Notes: generated by a model not told the origin, from the letters alone. Counted from the first letter of the stretch, positions 9,121-19,642 are shown. The stretch is 64,000 nt of DNA from Vibrio qingdaonensis (GCF_026191675.1 NZ_JAKRRY010000017.1:44815-108814); one strand, 5' to 3'. Program-made: numbers and translations.

Positions 9121-9994
9121 CATCTATCAGGAAGAACGCATTCCAACCCAACTCGAACGCTTTTGGCGAAGCTATCGAAGTAATAGCCTATCCATGTTTG
9201 GGCTATGGTGTTTTGGGCTAATCATTCTCATCACGCTCGCCTCGCCATGGCTTGCCCCATATGACCCAATGGAGCAAAGCTCTTTTCTGCTTATTCCGCC
9301 ATCTTGGGATCCTGCGGGGACGGTCGAGTTCTTTTTTGGTACCGATGATTTAGGTCGTGACATCCTTTCTCGAATTATCGATGGCTCTCGCCTATCCTTC
9401 GGTGCAGCGGTCATTATTACCGTTATTTCAGCGTTAGTGGGCTGCTTTATTGGTATTTTAGCGGGTATGACAAAGGGCTTACTATCCAGTATCTTGAACC
9501 ACCTTCTTGATACCGTGATGTCAATTCCATCGCTGTTACTCGCCATCATTTTTGTGGCATTTTTAGGTCCTGGCGAATACAACATCCTGCTTGCTATCTG
9601 CCTAGCCCTAATCCCGCGCTTTGTTCGTACCGTTTATGTAGCGGTGCACACCGAAGTAGAAAAAGACTACATCATGGCGGCTCGTCTCGACGGGGCCAAT
9701 GACTTCTACTTATTGTGGAACTCGATTTTGCCTAATATTCTGTCCATTATTGCCGCCGAATTCACCTTCGCGCTATCCATCGCAATTTTAGACATTACCG
9801 CCCTTGGCTTTTTGGGGCTAGGTGCTCAAGCCCCTAGCAGTGAATGGGGAGCGGTATTAGGTGATGCCGCCGAGCTTCTTTATCTCGCACCTTGGACTGT
9901 GGTCTTACCCGGCCTAGCCATTTTATGTGTGGTTGTCGTCATCAACATCGTTGGCGAAGGCGTGCGCAGCGCGTTAAACGCGGGAGTGGAATAA
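9107..9994 (+). CDS. sapC: SapC, peptide ABC transporter permease
   Basis: 295 aa, DppC/OppC family permease. A cytoplasmic N-terminus ([18 protein letters not shown]) leads into TM1, then the periplasmic segment [21 protein letters not shown] typical of this family, and the EAA loop [36 protein letters not shown] upstream gives a ribosome site for the ATG at 9107. The stop overlaps the sapD start (TAATG). Confidence 0.95.
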   Translation: MLSDNIYQEERIPTQLERFWRSYRSNSLSMFGLWCFGLIILITLASPWLAPYDPMEQSSFLLIPPSWDPAGTVEFFFGTDDLGRDILSRIIDGSRLSFGAAVIITVISALVGCFIGILAGMTKGLLSSILNHLLDTVMSIPSLLLAIIFVAFLGPGEYNILLAICLALIPRFVRTVYVAVHTEVEKDYIMAARLDGANDFYLLWNSILPNILSIIAAEFTFALSIAILDITALGFLGLGAQAPSSEWGAVLGDAAELLYLAPWTVVLPGLAILCVVVVINIVGEGVRSALNAGVE

Positions 9995-10989
9995 TGCCTG
10001 TATTAGATATTCGTCATTTGACTATCGAAATTGAAACCCCACAAGGATTAGTTAAAGCCGTCGACAGAATGAGTTTTACCATTAATGATGGGGAAATTCG
10101 CGGTCTCGTTGGCGAGTCTGGATCCGGAAAAAGCTTAGTTGCCAAAGCGATCGTTGGCGTATGCAAAGACAACTGGCGGGTGTCTGCCGATCGTATGCGT
10201 CTTGGTAACATCGACCTATTGCAACTCACGCCACGGGAAAGACGTCGCGTCATCGCCCGTGATGTGGCGATGATTTTCCAAGAACCGTCTACCTGCCTAG
10301 ACCCATCAGAAGAAGTGGGTCGCCAGCTTATTGAATCGATTCCTTCACGCTCCTTCGATGGAAAGTGGTGGGAGCGATTTAAATGGCGTAAAAAGCAAGC
10401 TATTGCCCTGTTACATAAGGTCGGCATTAAAGAGCATACTCGAGTCATGCACAGCTATCCGTATGAGCTCACCGATGGTGAATGTCAAAAAATCATGATT
10501 GCTATGGCGATCGCCGCTAAGCCCAAGTTATTGATTGCCGATGAACCGACTAACGACTTAGACCCTATCACTCAGTCGCAGATTTTGCGTTTATTAAGCC
10601 GTATGAATCAGCTCCATAACACCACACTGATCCTCATTGGCCATGACCTCACCACCATTACCCAATGGGCAACGCGTATTACCGTCATGTATTGCGGCCA
10701 GTCCGTTGAGTCTGCTGATACCAAAAAGATCTTGGACATGCCCAAGCACCCTTATACCGTCGCCTTATTGAAAGCGATGCCTGACTTCGGTGACTGGATC
10801 CCGCATAAAGAGAAGCTACAATCTTTGCCAGGTTCCATTCCACCACTTCAGCATTTGCCGATAGGCTGCCGACTCGGCCCTCGCTGTCCTTACGCGCAAA
10901 GGCAGTGTGTTGAAATTCCACCCGTCAAACGAGTCAAGAACCATAAATACAGCTGTCACTTCCCGCTGAATACGGAGAAAAAAGCATGA
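9994..10989 (+). CDS. sapD: SapD, peptide ABC transporter ATPase
   Basis: 331 aa cytoplasmic ATPase of the DppD/OppD type. Walker A GESGSGKS (about residue 40), the signature replaced by LTDGE (as in enteric SapD), Walker [13 protein letters not shown], and the C-terminal oligopeptide-transporter extension with [14 protein letters not shown] cysteines. I chose the ATG at 9994, coupled to the sapC stop; the same frame is open 34 codons upstream inside sapC, but that stretch is not ABC-like. Enteric SapD also binds the Trk potassium system; whether that applies here cannot be seen. Confidence 0.95.
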   Translation: MPVLDIRHLTIEIETPQGLVKAVDRMSFTINDGEIRGLVGESGSGKSLVAKAIVGVCKDNWRVSADRMRLGNIDLLQLTPRERRRVIARDVAMIFQEPSTCLDPSEEVGRQLIESIPSRSFDGKWWERFKWRKKQAIALLHKVGIKEHTRVMHSYPYELTDGECQKIMIAMAIAAKPKLLIADEPTNDLDPITQSQILRLLSRMNQLHNTTLILIGHDLTTITQWATRITVMYCGQSVESADTKKILDMPKHPYTVALLKAMPDFGDWIPHKEKLQSLPGSIPPLQHLPIGCRLGPRCPYAQRQCVEIPPVKRVKNHKYSCHFPLNTEKKA

Positions 10990-11771
10990 GTGCATTGTTA
11001 GAAGTCACAGGACTTAAAAAGGACTTTGTGACTCGTTCAAAGCTTTTTCAGAAGAAAATTCAGCATGCGGTTAAGCCCGTCAGCTTTAGCCTAGAAGCGG
11101 GTCAAACCATTGGTTTTATTGGCAAGAATGGCTCAGGTAAATCTACGCTTGCTCGTATGCTAGCAGGCGTTGTCGAACCAACAGCCGGAGAAATACGCGT
11201 CAATGGTGACTTGCTAGAGCATAAGGACTACTCCACGCGCTGTAAGCTTATCCGCATGATTTTCCAAGATCCTAATACCTCTTTGAATCCAAGAATACAA
11301 ATTGGTCGCATTCTGGAAGGGCCACTGAAACGAAATACTAACATGCCACCAGAAGCGAGAATGCGACGTGTCAAAGACACCCTAGTACGAGTTGGCTTGC
11401 TACCAGAGCACGCTTACTTTTATCCACAGATGCTTGCCACAGGCCAAAAGCAACGTATTTGTTTGGCACGGGCACTCATCTTGCAGCCTTCTATCATCGT
11501 CGCTGACGAAGCACTCAATGGCTTGGATATGGCGATGCGATCGCAAATTATTAACCTATTTCTAGAACTACAAGAAGAAATGGGCGTAGCTTTTGTCTAT
11601 GTATCACAGCATTTAGGCATCGTAAAACACATTACGGACAAAGTGATGGTGATGCATGAAGGTGACGTGGTTGAATACGGCGACACACAAGACATTCTCA
11701 CTAAGCCTCAGCATATTGTGACGCAGCGAATGGTCGAGAGCCATTTCAATAAGAAGCCTGTTTATCGCTAA
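10986..11771 (+). CDS. sapF: SapF, peptide ABC transporter ATPase
   Basis: 261 aa, second ATPase of the transporter. Walker A GKNGSGKS, signature variant LATGQKQRI, Walker [14 protein letters not shown]-loop YVSQHLG. The start overlaps the sapD stop (ATGA). Last gene of the operon; a strong hairpin follows about 90 bases later. Confidence 0.95.
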   Translation: MSALLEVTGLKKDFVTRSKLFQKKIQHAVKPVSFSLEAGQTIGFIGKNGSGKSTLARMLAGVVEPTAGEIRVNGDLLEHKDYSTRCKLIRMIFQDPNTSLNPRIQIGRILEGPLKRNTNMPPEARMRRVKDTLVRVGLLPEHAYFYPQMLATGQKQRICLARALILQPSIIVADEALNGLDMAMRSQIINLFLELQEEMGVAFVYVSQHLGIVKHITDKVMVMHEGDVVEYGDTQDILTKPQHIVTQRMVESHFNKKPVYR

Positions 11772-11860
11772 TGCTGATGGAGGCGTATTTTTAGGTCATC
11801 GCTTAAAATACGCGTGTCCAACTAAGTAGGCCTAAGGTAAACGCTATCAAGATATCAACA

Positions 11861-11895
11861 AAAAAGGCCCGTTAGTTTCACTAACGGGCCTTTTA
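11861..11895. terminator. Bidirectional terminator between sapF and rluB
   Basis: A ten-pair stem GGCCCGTTAG/CTAACGGGCC with loop TTTCA, A-tract before and T-tract after. It can stop sapF from the left and rluB from the right. Confidence 0.9.
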
Positions 11896-11943
11896 TAATT
11901 TGTTTCACTCTCTTAACGACGTAAGAAGTGATAGCGTTAGCAA

Positions 11944-12885
11944 TTAGCGACGTCCGGTTTTCGCACGAGAACCCGCTTCACCAGCACTCTTTTTGTTGCG
12001 ACGTTGTTGGTTGCTGCGACCTTTTGACGGAGTACTAACGCGCTCTTCGTGACGGCGAACCGCACGACGGATTTTTTGACTGCGAGAGCGCTCACGCTGG
12101 CGAGAAGTGTTCGCGCTGTTCTGATCAAGAAGCGTTTCTTTTTCAGGTTTTAGCTCTACCAATTCACGTAAGTAGTTCACGTCTTTTAGCGTCAGTTCAG
12201 TCCAACCACCACGAGGCAGTTTTTTATCTAGGTAGATATCACCGTAACGAACACGTTTCAAACGGCTTACAGTCGTCTCTTGTGATTCCCACAAGCGACG
12301 TACTTCACGGTTTCTACCTTCGTTAATCGCAACGTAGAAGGTGTGGTTCATACCTTCGCCACCCGCATACACAACATCTTCAAAACGTGCCATGCCGTCT
12401 TCAAGTTTTACGCCGTGAACTAGGTTACGAATTTTGCTTTCAGTCACATCACCAAACACACGAACGAGGTATTCACGTTCAACTTGGCGACTTGGGTGCA
12501 TCAAGCGGTTTGCTAGTTCACCATCGGTAGTAAACAACAAAAGACCAGATGTGTTTGCATCAAGACGACCAACTGAAATCCAACGTGAACCGCGGATTTT
12601 TGGCAGGCGATCAAATACCGTACGACGACCTTCAGGATCGTGACGTGTACAAAGCTCACCTTCGGGCTTGTAATACGCCAATACTCGACAAACCACTTCT
12701 TCTTGTGCTTTAGCCGATACAGTATGCCCGTCAATACGAATGATCGCACTGTCGTCTTCAAGGCGCTCACCCAAATTTGCAACCTGACCGTTGACACTCA
12801 CTCGTCCTGACTTGATCAATGTTTCAAGTTCACGACGTGAGCCGTGGCCTGCGCGGGCAAGCACTTTTTGTAATTTTTCGCTCAT
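11944..12885 (-). CDS. rluB: RluB, 23S rRNA pseudouridine synthase (position 2605)
   Basis: 313 aa. An N-terminal S4 RNA-binding domain ([30 protein letters not shown]) is followed by an RsuA-family catalytic domain with Asp109 in GRLDANTSG. The last 60 residues are a basic, low-complexity tail rich in R, K, S and Q, common in RluB of this group and likely an RNA-contact extension. Family knowledge: makes pseudouridine at 2605 in the 23S peptidyl-transferase region. No good ribosome site is needed to decide the start; the S4 domain begins at once. Confidence 0.95.
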   Translation of the reverse strand: MSEKLQKVLARAGHGSRRELETLIKSGRVSVNGQVANLGERLEDDSAIIRIDGHTVSAKAQEEVVCRVLAYYKPEGELCTRHDPEGRRTVFDRLPKIRGSRWISVGRLDANTSGLLLFTTDGELANRLMHPSRQVEREYLVRVFGDVTESKIRNLVHGVKLEDGMARFEDVVYAGGEGMNHTFYVAINEGRNREVRRLWESQETTVSRLKRVRYGDIYLDKKLPRGGWTELTLKDVNYLRELVELKPEKETLLDQNSANTSRQRERSRSQKIRRAVRRHEERVSTPSKGRSNQQRRNKKSAGEAGSRAKTGRR

Positions 12886-13027
12886 CTACCTACCTATAAT
12901 GTCGTCTTCACAGACGTCGAAACCAGATATTGCGATCGTCAAAATCGCGGTCGCGTATTATCGCAGAGAAACTGGCTAGAATCACCAAGTTTCTCAGGTT
13001 ATTTCATCGCACCATCTGGTTCGATGT

Positions 13028-13648
13028 TTATTCGAATGGTGCAGGATCGCCAGCACCGACACGGAGAACTTTTGGTTCATCGTCGCTAAAATCAATAACC
13101 GTGGTCGGTTGCTCACCCAAGTAACCGCCGTTCAAAATAACATCAACGGCATGCTCGAGTTTGTCACGGATGTCTTCTGGATCCGACTCGGTTATGTCAT
13201 TACCCGGAAGAATCAATGACGTCGACATCAGTGGCTCGCCCAAGGCTTCAAGCAGATCAAGGGCAATTCTATTATCCGGCACGCGAATACCAATCGTCTT
13301 TCGCTTGGGGTTCATTAAGCGACGCGGTACTTCTTTTGTGCCTTTGAAGATAAAAGTAAACGGACCTGGCGTGTTGTTTTTTAGCAAACGAAACGCCGTA
13401 TTATCGACGCGTGCATAAAGCGAAATTTCCGACAAGTCACGGCACAAAAGTGTAAAATTATGTTTGTCATCAAGACGACGAATCTGACAGATCCGCTCAA
13501 GTGCTTGTTTGTTTTCAAGCTGGCAACCCAGTGCATACCCTGAATCTGTTGGGTAAATGATCACTCCCCCATTACGAACAATCGCAACGGCTTGACTGAT
13601 CAAGCGCGCTTGAGGGTTATCTGGGTGTACATAAAAAAATTGGCTCAT
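13028..13648 (-). CDS. yciO: YciO, Sua5/YciO/YrdC-family protein (threonylcarbamoyl-AMP synthase-like)
   Basis: 206 aa from the ATG at 13648, which has AAGGA 8 bases upstream; the frame extends 17 codons further without support. Sua5/YrdC fold motifs: GGVIIYPTDSGYALGC near the start, KRKTIGIRVPDN, and STSLILPG near residue 145. YrdC/Sua5 proteins make threonylcarbamoyl-AMP for tRNA t6A; the YciO branch has an uncertain physiological role. It lies between rluB and rnm on the same strand. Confidence 0.93.
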   Translation of the reverse strand: MSQFFYVHPDNPQARLISQAVAIVRNGGVIIYPTDSGYALGCQLENKQALERICQIRRLDDKHNFTLLCRDLSEISLYARVDNTAFRLLKNNTPGPFTFIFKGTKEVPRRLMNPKRKTIGIRVPDNRIALDLLEALGEPLMSTSLILPGNDITESDPEDIRDKLEHAVDVILNGGYLGEQPTTVIDFSDDEPKVLRVGAGDPAPFE

Positions 13649-13718
13649 TGTTATTCCTTCAGCTAAATACTCTCGGCACAACTTTCCTTGTTGTTCCACA
13701 TCAAGAGCTTAAATAATA

Positions 13719-14591
13719 CTAATTGTCGGCACTCTGACTTTCGAGCCTTGTTGCCGTTTGTAATGATAGACGATCCCATACTGGCTCTACGCCCGATGGC
13801 AGCCATAAGTTTCGACCCAGTTCCGTCCAAGGCGATTGATAATGAAAGTCGGAACCTTGAGAAGCTAATAGATTGTATTGTATCGCATAATCTGCAAGGT
13901 TGCGTCTTTCTTGCATACTTTGTTGTGGTAACGCCACTTCCATAGCGTCTCCACCCGCTTCTGAAAATGCAGCAAGTAGCCGTTTTAACCACTTGGCCGT
14001 AAGCTGATAGCGGCCTGGATGCGCAAGCACAGCCACACCACCTGCAGCGTGAATGGCATCGACAGCTTCACTCATCGTGCACCAGTTAGGCGGCACATAC
14101 CCGGTATTGTTTCGAGTGAGGTACTTCTTAAATACCTGCTGCATATTCTTGGCGTACCCGTTTTCAACAATCCACTTAGCAAAATGAGAGCGTGTAATTG
14201 GTGCACCACCCGCCATCACCTGCACCTCTTCCAGTACACCCGGACGCGTCGCTTTTTCCAACCGCTGTGCCATTAACTCAGCGCGCTCTGCCCGTCTTGC
14301 TTTTTGCGCGGCGATAAGCGTTAAAAGCGCCTCGTTATCGAGCGCCACACCTAAGCCAACAATGTGAATGTCTTTATTTTGCCAAACGGTTGAAACTTCA
14401 ATGCCATTCACCAGCTCAATCGGCCATTCACGCTCCTCAATTAGACGCTTAGCTTCTGGCAATGCATCCAACGTATCGTGATCGGTGATGGCGATAATTT
14501 TCACACTAAATTCAATCGCTCGCTCTAAAAGCTCTTCAACAGAGAGACGACCATCTGATGCCGTTGTGTGACTGTGTAGATCTATCTTCAT
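13719..14591 (-). CDS. rnm: RNase AM (PHP-domain 5'-3' exoribonuclease, TrpH/YciV)
   Basis: 290 aa PHP-family metal enzyme. Metal ligands are in [11 protein letters not shown] (residues 4-14), AITDHDT (about 36-42), NGIEVS, AHPGRY and SQGSDFH. E. coli YciV has been shown to be a 5'-to-3' exoribonuclease that trims rRNA 5' ends; older annotation calls it TrpH because it sits beside trp. It is divergent from the trp promoter, with only 17 bases between its ATG and the trp -35 box. Confidence 0.93.
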   Translation of the reverse strand: MKIDLHSHTTASDGRLSVEELLERAIEFSVKIIAITDHDTLDALPEAKRLIEEREWPIELVNGIEVSTVWQNKDIHIVGLGVALDNEALLTLIAAQKARRAERAELMAQRLEKATRPGVLEEVQVMAGGAPITRSHFAKWIVENGYAKNMQQVFKKYLTRNNTGYVPPNWCTMSEAVDAIHAAGGVAVLAHPGRYQLTAKWLKRLLAAFSEAGGDAMEVALPQQSMQERRNLADYAIQYNLLASQGSDFHYQSPWTELGRNLWLPSGVEPVWDRLSLQTATRLESQSADN

Positions 14592-14608
14592 TTTATTTTT
14601 AATATCGG

Positions 14609-14643
14609 TTGACTTTCACACCCCGAACTAGTTAACTAGTACG
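14609..14643 (+). promoter_or_regulatory. trp promoter with TrpR operator
   Basis: -35 TTGACT (14609-14614), 17-base spacer, -10 TTAACT (14632-14637). The operator GAACTAGTTAACTAGTACG (14625-14643) covers the -10 box and matches the E. coli trpEDCBA operator as I know it. Repression by tryptophan-bound TrpR is therefore expected. Confidence 0.92.
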
Positions 14644-14670
14644 CAGGTACAGAATTAGAGTAATGCACGT

Positions 14671-14781
14671 ATGGTACAAGAAATTGACCCAATCCAAAAA
14701 CCCCAAATCGCAGTTAAACGCTCTGCGGGAAATTGGTGGCGCACATGGAATGATTCCAAGTGGGCTTTTTTACGTGCGTAA
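14671..14781 (+). CDS. trpL: trp leader peptide with four Trp codons
   Basis: 36-codon leader ORF, too short for routine gene calling. It ends GNWWRTWNDSKWAFLRA; Trp codons lie at residues 22, 23, 26 and 31. It sits between the trp promoter and a terminator hairpin, so it is the sensing element of transcription attenuation. The ribosome site is weak (AGAG 11 bases before the ATG). An ATG at 14663 is in another frame and gives no Trp-rich product. Confidence 0.93.
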   Translation: MVQEIDPIQKPQIAVKRSAGNWWRTWNDSKWAFLRA

Positions 14782-14802
14782 AAGATAAGTAGATTTAATA
14801 CT

Positions 14803-14837
14803 AGCCCACTCAAATGAGTGGGCTTTTTTATTTTTTG
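14803..14837 (+). terminator. trp attenuator
   Basis: Stem AGCCCACTC/GAGTGGGCT with loop AAAT (14803-14824), then TTTTTTATTTTTT. The left arm AGCCCACT can instead pair perfectly with AGTGGGCT at 14759-14766 inside the leader ORF, forming the competing antiterminator. Confidence 0.92.
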
Positions 14838-14968
14838 GTTTAACTGATTAACTATGCGGCAATTTGGGCAGATTCAACGTTGGGCAAACGTTTTAATTGT
14901 GCGAGTATGGAACACATAGTTTTCAGGGTAGATACTGCTAAAGCAGATTGATGAAGAGAGGAGGTTTT

Positions 14969-16534
14969 GTGAACAAAGCCATTACTATTCAAAAACAAGG
15001 TCGTTTAGAGGTACTTTCACTACAAGTCCCTTATTCAAAAGACCCGACAGCACTTTTTCACACGCTTTGTGAAAACAAAACCGACAGCCTACTGCTTGAG
15101 TCCGCCGAAATTGACTCAAAACAAGATCTACAAAGTTTATTGATCGTCGACTCCGCCGTTCGTATTATTTGTGAAGAACACATTGTCCGTTATGAAGCCT
15201 TAACGACAAATGGTGAAAATTTACTGGTCATTTTAGCTGGTAACTTATCCTCTGGTATTCATTACACACTGAGCAAAACAACGCTGACCGTGCATTTTGA
15301 GATGCCCGATGACCAACTTGATGAAGACTCCCGACTGCGTGAAGCGTCTTCATTCGATGCATTGAGATTAGTTCAACACAGCTTTGACGTTAGCGGATTA
15401 AACAAAAATGCGATTTTCATGGGTGGTTTATTCGCGTACGACCTCGTTGCTCAATTTGAACCTTTAGGTAACGCCAAGCAGTCCAATCGCTGCCCTGACT
15501 ACGTCTTTTATGTTGCTGAGAGCCTGCTTGTTGTCGATCACCAAAAAGAATCATGCGACCTACAGACCACCCTCTTCAATCATGACGACAACGAACTTGC
15601 TCGTATTCGTGCGCGTATTCAAGACATCAGCCAACAATGCAACAACCTTAAAGCACTGCCTACCGCACAAGTTGTCAAAGACAATCAAGAAGTCGCCAGT
15701 GTCTCAGATGAAGACTTTTGCCAAACGGTACGAGATCTAAAAGAATACGTCGTACGCGGCGATATTTTCCAAGTCGTGCCTTCGCGACGTTTCACACTTC
15801 CTTGCCCCTCACCTCTAGTGGCTTATAAAGAGCTCAAAAGAAGTAACCCAAGTCCTTACATGTTTTACATGCAAGACGAGTTGTTTACGCTTTTTGGTGC
15901 TTCACCGGAAAGTGCCTTGAAATATTGTTCGCAAAGCAATCAGATCGAAATCTACCCAATCGCCGGAACACGTCGCCGCGGCAAAAACCCTGATGGCTCG
16001 ATCAACCAAGATCTCGATAGCCGCATGGAGTTAGAGCTTCGTTGTGATATGAAAGAAAATGCCGAGCATATGATGCTCGTCGATTTGGCAAGAAATGACG
16101 TAGCTCGTATTTCCGAACCGGGCACTCGCCACGTTGCAAGCTTGCTACAAACCGACCGTTATAGCCATGTGATGCACTTGGTCTCTCGTGTCGTCGGTCA
16201 ACTGCGTCTCGATCTTGACGCGCTGCATGGCTATCAAGCCTGCATGAACATGGGCACGCTAACGGGCGCACCAAAAATTCGTGCGATGCAACTCATTCGC
16301 CAGGTGGAAGGTCAGACTCGAGGCAGTTATGGCGGCGCTGTCGGCTACATGAATGGCGTCGGTGATATGGATACCTGTATCGTTATTCGTGCAGCCTACG
16401 TAGAAGACGGCATCGCACAAGTACAAGCTGGAGCTGGCGTCGTATTTGATTCTGATCCACAAGCAGAAGCCGATGAAACCCGTGGCAAAGCACAAGCCGT
16501 GATTTCCGCTATCAAAACCGCGCATCAGGGGTAG
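14969..16534 (+). CDS. trpE: Anthranilate synthase component I
   Basis: 521 aa chorismate-using subunit of anthranilate synthase. LLLESAE near residue 39 is the tryptophan feedback site. The chorismate-binding half carries IFQVVPSRRF, PYMFYMQDELFTLFGASPES, IAGTRRRGKNPDG, DLARNDVARIS and GTLTGAPKIRAMQLI. I chose the GTG at 14969 because AGAGGAGG lies 4 bases upstream; the longer in-frame TTG/ATG starts at 14948/14951 would put that ribosome site inside the coding region. First gene of trpEGD(CF)BA. Confidence 0.97.
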   Translation: MNKAITIQKQGRLEVLSLQVPYSKDPTALFHTLCENKTDSLLLESAEIDSKQDLQSLLIVDSAVRIICEEHIVRYEALTTNGENLLVILAGNLSSGIHYTLSKTTLTVHFEMPDDQLDEDSRLREASSFDALRLVQHSFDVSGLNKNAIFMGGLFAYDLVAQFEPLGNAKQSNRCPDYVFYVAESLLVVDHQKESCDLQTTLFNHDDNELARIRARIQDISQQCNNLKALPTAQVVKDNQEVASVSDEDFCQTVRDLKEYVVRGDIFQVVPSRRFTLPCPSPLVAYKELKRSNPSPYMFYMQDELFTLFGASPESALKYCSQSNQIEIYPIAGTRRRGKNPDGSINQDLDSRMELELRCDMKENAEHMMLVDLARNDVARISEPGTRHVASLLQTDRYSHVMHLVSRVVGQLRLDLDALHGYQACMNMGTLTGAPKIRAMQLIRQVEGQTRGSYGGAVGYMNGVGDMDTCIVIRAAYVEDGIAQVQAGAGVVFDSDPQAEADETRGKAQAVISAIKTAHQG

Positions 16535-16540
16535 ACACGT

Positions 16541-17182
16541 ATGAGCGACCAATCTAACACTTCAAATCTGACCAATGTTTGCTCGACAGATAAAGCAAAC
16601 ATCGTCTTTGTCGATAACTTCGATTCGTTCACATACAACCTAGTGGATCAATTTCGCAGTTTAGGCCACAACGTAATCATTTATCGTAACCACATCGCGG
16701 CGCAAACCATTGCCGACGCAGTACTAAAGTTAACAGACGCAGTTGTCGTATTATCGCCTGGACCTGGCGCACCATCAGAAGCTGGCTGTATGCCCGCTTT
16801 AATTCAGCAACTCAAAGGCAAAGTGCCTATGATCGGCATTTGCCTAGGACATCAGGCGTTGGTAGAGGCTTACGGTGGCACCGTGGCAGGCGCGGGTGAA
16901 ATCATTCACGGTAAAACCTCAATGATGGCGCATGATAACCACGCTATTTACAGCGGACTGCCCTCTCCTCTCGCCATCGCACGCTATCACTCGCTCGTGG
17001 CGACTCACGTGCCTGATAGCCTTGCTATTACCGCAGAAGTGGATGGACTAGTGATGTCGATTGCCAATGAGCAAGATCGAGTTTGTGGTTTTCAATTTCA
17101 CCCTGAGTCCATCATGACCACACATGGAGCGGCATTACTGGCCAATGCCATCGATTGGGCAAGAGCGGGTTCACTTCGTTAA
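16541..17182 (+). CDS. trpG: Anthranilate synthase component II (glutamine amidotransferase)
   Basis: 213 aa class I glutamine amidotransferase that supplies ammonia to TrpE. VDNFDSFTYNLVDQ opens the domain, the nucleophile Cys is in GICLGHQ, and the catalytic His/Glu in FQFHPES. It has an N-terminal extension of about 20 residues before the domain. It is a separate gene, not fused to trpD as in E. coli; this split is usual in vibrios. Confidence 0.97.
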   Translation: MSDQSNTSNLTNVCSTDKANIVFVDNFDSFTYNLVDQFRSLGHNVIIYRNHIAAQTIADAVLKLTDAVVVLSPGPGAPSEAGCMPALIQQLKGKVPMIGICLGHQALVEAYGGTVAGAGEIIHGKTSMMAHDNHAIYSGLPSPLAIARYHSLVATHVPDSLAITAEVDGLVMSIANEQDRVCGFQFHPESIMTTHGAALLANAIDWARAGSLR

Positions 17183-17216
17183 CTCAAATAACTCATAAAT
17201 TTAAGGAATCGTAATT

Positions 17217-18215
17217 ATGGAAAATATCATCAACAAACTTTACGACCAGCTCTCGCTTAGCCAGCAAGAGAGCCAAGAGTTGTTTGACACCATTATTAAA
17301 GGTGAACTTGACCCTATTCTTATGGCAGCGGCTCTAACGGCGCTTAAAATCAAAGGTGAGACACCTGACGAAATTGCAGGAGCAGCGAAAGCGTTACTGG
17401 CTAATGCCAAAGCTTTTCCTCGACCAGACTACGACTTTGCCGACATTGTCGGCACAGGCGGAGACGGCTCGAATACGATTAATATCTCCACGACAGCCGC
17501 ATTTGTTGCTGCAGCCTGTGGCTTAAAGGTAGCGAAACACGGTAACCGCGGCGTCTCAAGCAAGTCAGGGTCATCTGACTTACTTGACTCGTTTGGCATC
17601 AACCTCGCCATGAGCCCAGAAGATACTCGCCAAGCCGTAGACGACTTAGGCGTGGCATTCCTGTTTGCTCCGCAATATCACGGTGGCGTGAAACACGCGA
17701 TGCCGGTTCGCCAAACCATGAAAACGCGAACACTGTTTAATATTTTGGGTCCACTTATCAACCCAGCCCGTCCCAACATCGAGCTGATGGGCGTTTACGA
17801 CGCGAAACTGGTTCGCCCCATCGCTGAGACCATGCTACAAATGGGAATGAAACGTGCGGCTGTAGTCCATGGTAGCGGTCTTGACGAAGTGGCCATTCAT
17901 GGCGATACATTAGTCGCGGAAATAAAAGATGGCGTCATCACCGAATACACATTAACGCCTGAAGATTTTGGCGTGAACCGACACCCTCTCGAAGCAATCA
18001 AAGGTGGCGAGCCAGAAGAAAATCGCGCCATCATTACCAATATGCTGACCGGTAAGGGAACAGAGGCTCAGCTAGGCGCGGTTGCCGTTAACGTCGCACT
18101 ACTCATGAAGCTTTTTGGCTTTGAAGATTTAAAAGCAAACGCACAACAAGCGATCGACGCCATGAATTCTGGTAAGGCTTACGAGCTTGTAAAACAACTC
18201 GCAGCGCGCGGTTAA
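17217..18215 (+). CDS. trpD: Anthranilate phosphoribosyltransferase
   Basis: 332 aa. Joins anthranilate to PRPP. The PRPP-binding motif is GTGGDGSNTINIST (about residues 79-92), followed by KHGNRGVSSKSGSSD and the catalytic-site helix GPLINPARP. The ribosome site TAAGGAATCGTAATT precedes the ATG. It lies 34 bases after trpG. Confidence 0.97.
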   Translation: MENIINKLYDQLSLSQQESQELFDTIIKGELDPILMAAALTALKIKGETPDEIAGAAKALLANAKAFPRPDYDFADIVGTGGDGSNTINISTTAAFVAAACGLKVAKHGNRGVSSKSGSSDLLDSFGINLAMSPEDTRQAVDDLGVAFLFAPQYHGGVKHAMPVRQTMKTRTLFNILGPLINPARPNIELMGVYDAKLVRPIAETMLQMGMKRAAVVHGSGLDEVAIHGDTLVAEIKDGVITEYTLTPEDFGVNRHPLEAIKGGEPEENRAIITNMLTGKGTEAQLGAVAVNVALLMKLFGFEDLKANAQQAIDAMNSGKAYELVKQLAARG

Positions 18216-18231
18216 GAAATAGGAACTAGCA

Positions 18232-19596
18232 ATGGAAACGGTACTAGCAAAAATCGTCGACGACAAACGAGTTTGGGTAGAAGCCCGCAAACAGTCACAG
18301 CCGCTTGAGAGCTTTAAGGCACAATTAACGCCCTCTGATCGATCTTTTTATGACGCCCTTTCAACGGGAAAAACCGCGTTCATTCTAGAATGTAAAAAAG
18401 CATCGCCTTCAAAAGGGCTGATTAGGGACGATTTTGATTTAGACTATATCGCCTCGGTTTATAACAATCACGCTAGCGCGATCTCTGTGTTAACCGACGA
18501 AAAATATTTCCAAGGCAACTTTGACTTCTTGCCACAAGTTCGTGGTCAAGTTAAGCAGCCAGTCATCTGCAAAGATTTTATGGTGGATACGTACCAAGTC
18601 TATCTTGCTCGCCATTATCAAGCCGATGCTATTCTCTTAATGCTATCGGTGCTCAATGATGACGAGTATCGTCAATTAGCCGCGGTTGCCGACTCACTCG
18701 ACCTAGGTATTCTTACCGAAGTGAGTAATGAACAAGAGCTCGAGCGTGCCATCAAGTTGCAAGCCAAAGTGGTTGGCATTAACAATCGCAACTTACGTGA
18801 TTTATCGGTTAATTTAGATAGAACCAAAGAGCTCGCTCCCAAGCTACCCGCTGGGACCATCATTATCTCTGAATCAGGCATCTATAATAACCAGCAAGTT
18901 CGTGACCTTTCACACTACGCAACAGGCTTTTTAATTGGCAGTTCGTTAATGGCCGAAGACAACCTTGAGTTGGCTGTACGCAAAGTACTACTTGGTGAGA
19001 ATAAAGTCTGCGGGTTAACCCACGCCGATGATGCAGCAAAAGCGTATCAAGCTGGCGCTGTTAAAGGTGGATTGATTTTTGTTGAAAAGTCACCTCGTTA
19101 TGTAGATTTTGAAGCGGCTCGAATGGTCATGAGTGGCGCGCCACTAGAATATGTGGGCGTGTTCCAAAATCATGACGTCGACAGCGTAGCTCGTACTGCT
19201 AATGATTTGAGTCTATCTGCAGTTCAGTTGCATGGTGATGAAGACCAAGCTTACATTGATGCGCTAAAACCTCAATTGCAAGCTGGCATTGCTATTTGGA
19301 AAGCGCATGGCGTCAAAGATGTACTGCCTGATCTAACCGCAATCCATGCCGACCGACATTTGCTTGATGCACAAGTCGGTGAGCAAACAGGTGGAACGGG
19401 TCAACGCTTTGATTGGCAACTCCTTAACAATACTAACGACATTATGCTTGCCGGAGGTTTGTCTCCAGACAACATCAAGCAAGCAAGTAAATTGGGCTGT
19501 ATCGGACTGGATCTAAACTCTGGTGTGGAATCTGCACCGGGTAAAAAAGACATCGATAAACTGAACAAAGCCTTCGCACTATTAAGAGATTACTAA
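18232..19596 (+). CDS. trpCF: Bifunctional indole-3-glycerol-phosphate synthase / phosphoribosylanthranilate isomerase
   Basis: 454 aa fusion of two (beta/alpha)8 barrels catalysing consecutive steps. IGPS domain about residues 1-255: FILECKKASPSKG, CKDFMVDTYQV, EVSNEQELERAI, GINNRNL, ISESGI. PRAI domain about 256-454: CGLTHADDAAKAYQAGA, VGVFQNHD, VQLHGDED, LAGGLSPDNI, GLDLNSGVE. The fusion is the normal enterobacterial and vibrio form. Confidence 0.97.
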   Translation: METVLAKIVDDKRVWVEARKQSQPLESFKAQLTPSDRSFYDALSTGKTAFILECKKASPSKGLIRDDFDLDYIASVYNNHASAISVLTDEKYFQGNFDFLPQVRGQVKQPVICKDFMVDTYQVYLARHYQADAILLMLSVLNDDEYRQLAAVADSLDLGILTEVSNEQELERAIKLQAKVVGINNRNLRDLSVNLDRTKELAPKLPAGTIIISESGIYNNQQVRDLSHYATGFLIGSSLMAEDNLELAVRKVLLGENKVCGLTHADDAAKAYQAGAVKGGLIFVEKSPRYVDFEAARMVMSGAPLEYVGVFQNHDVDSVARTANDLSLSAVQLHGDEDQAYIDALKPQLQAGIAIWKAHGVKDVLPDLTAIHADRHLLDAQVGEQTGGTGQRFDWQLLNNTNDIMLAGGLSPDNIKQASKLGCIGLDLNSGVESAPGKKDIDKLNKAFALLRDY

Positions 19597-19642
19597 TACT
19601 TGCTCACCAGCGAGTCACCAGAATTAAAGAGAGGAAACAACC

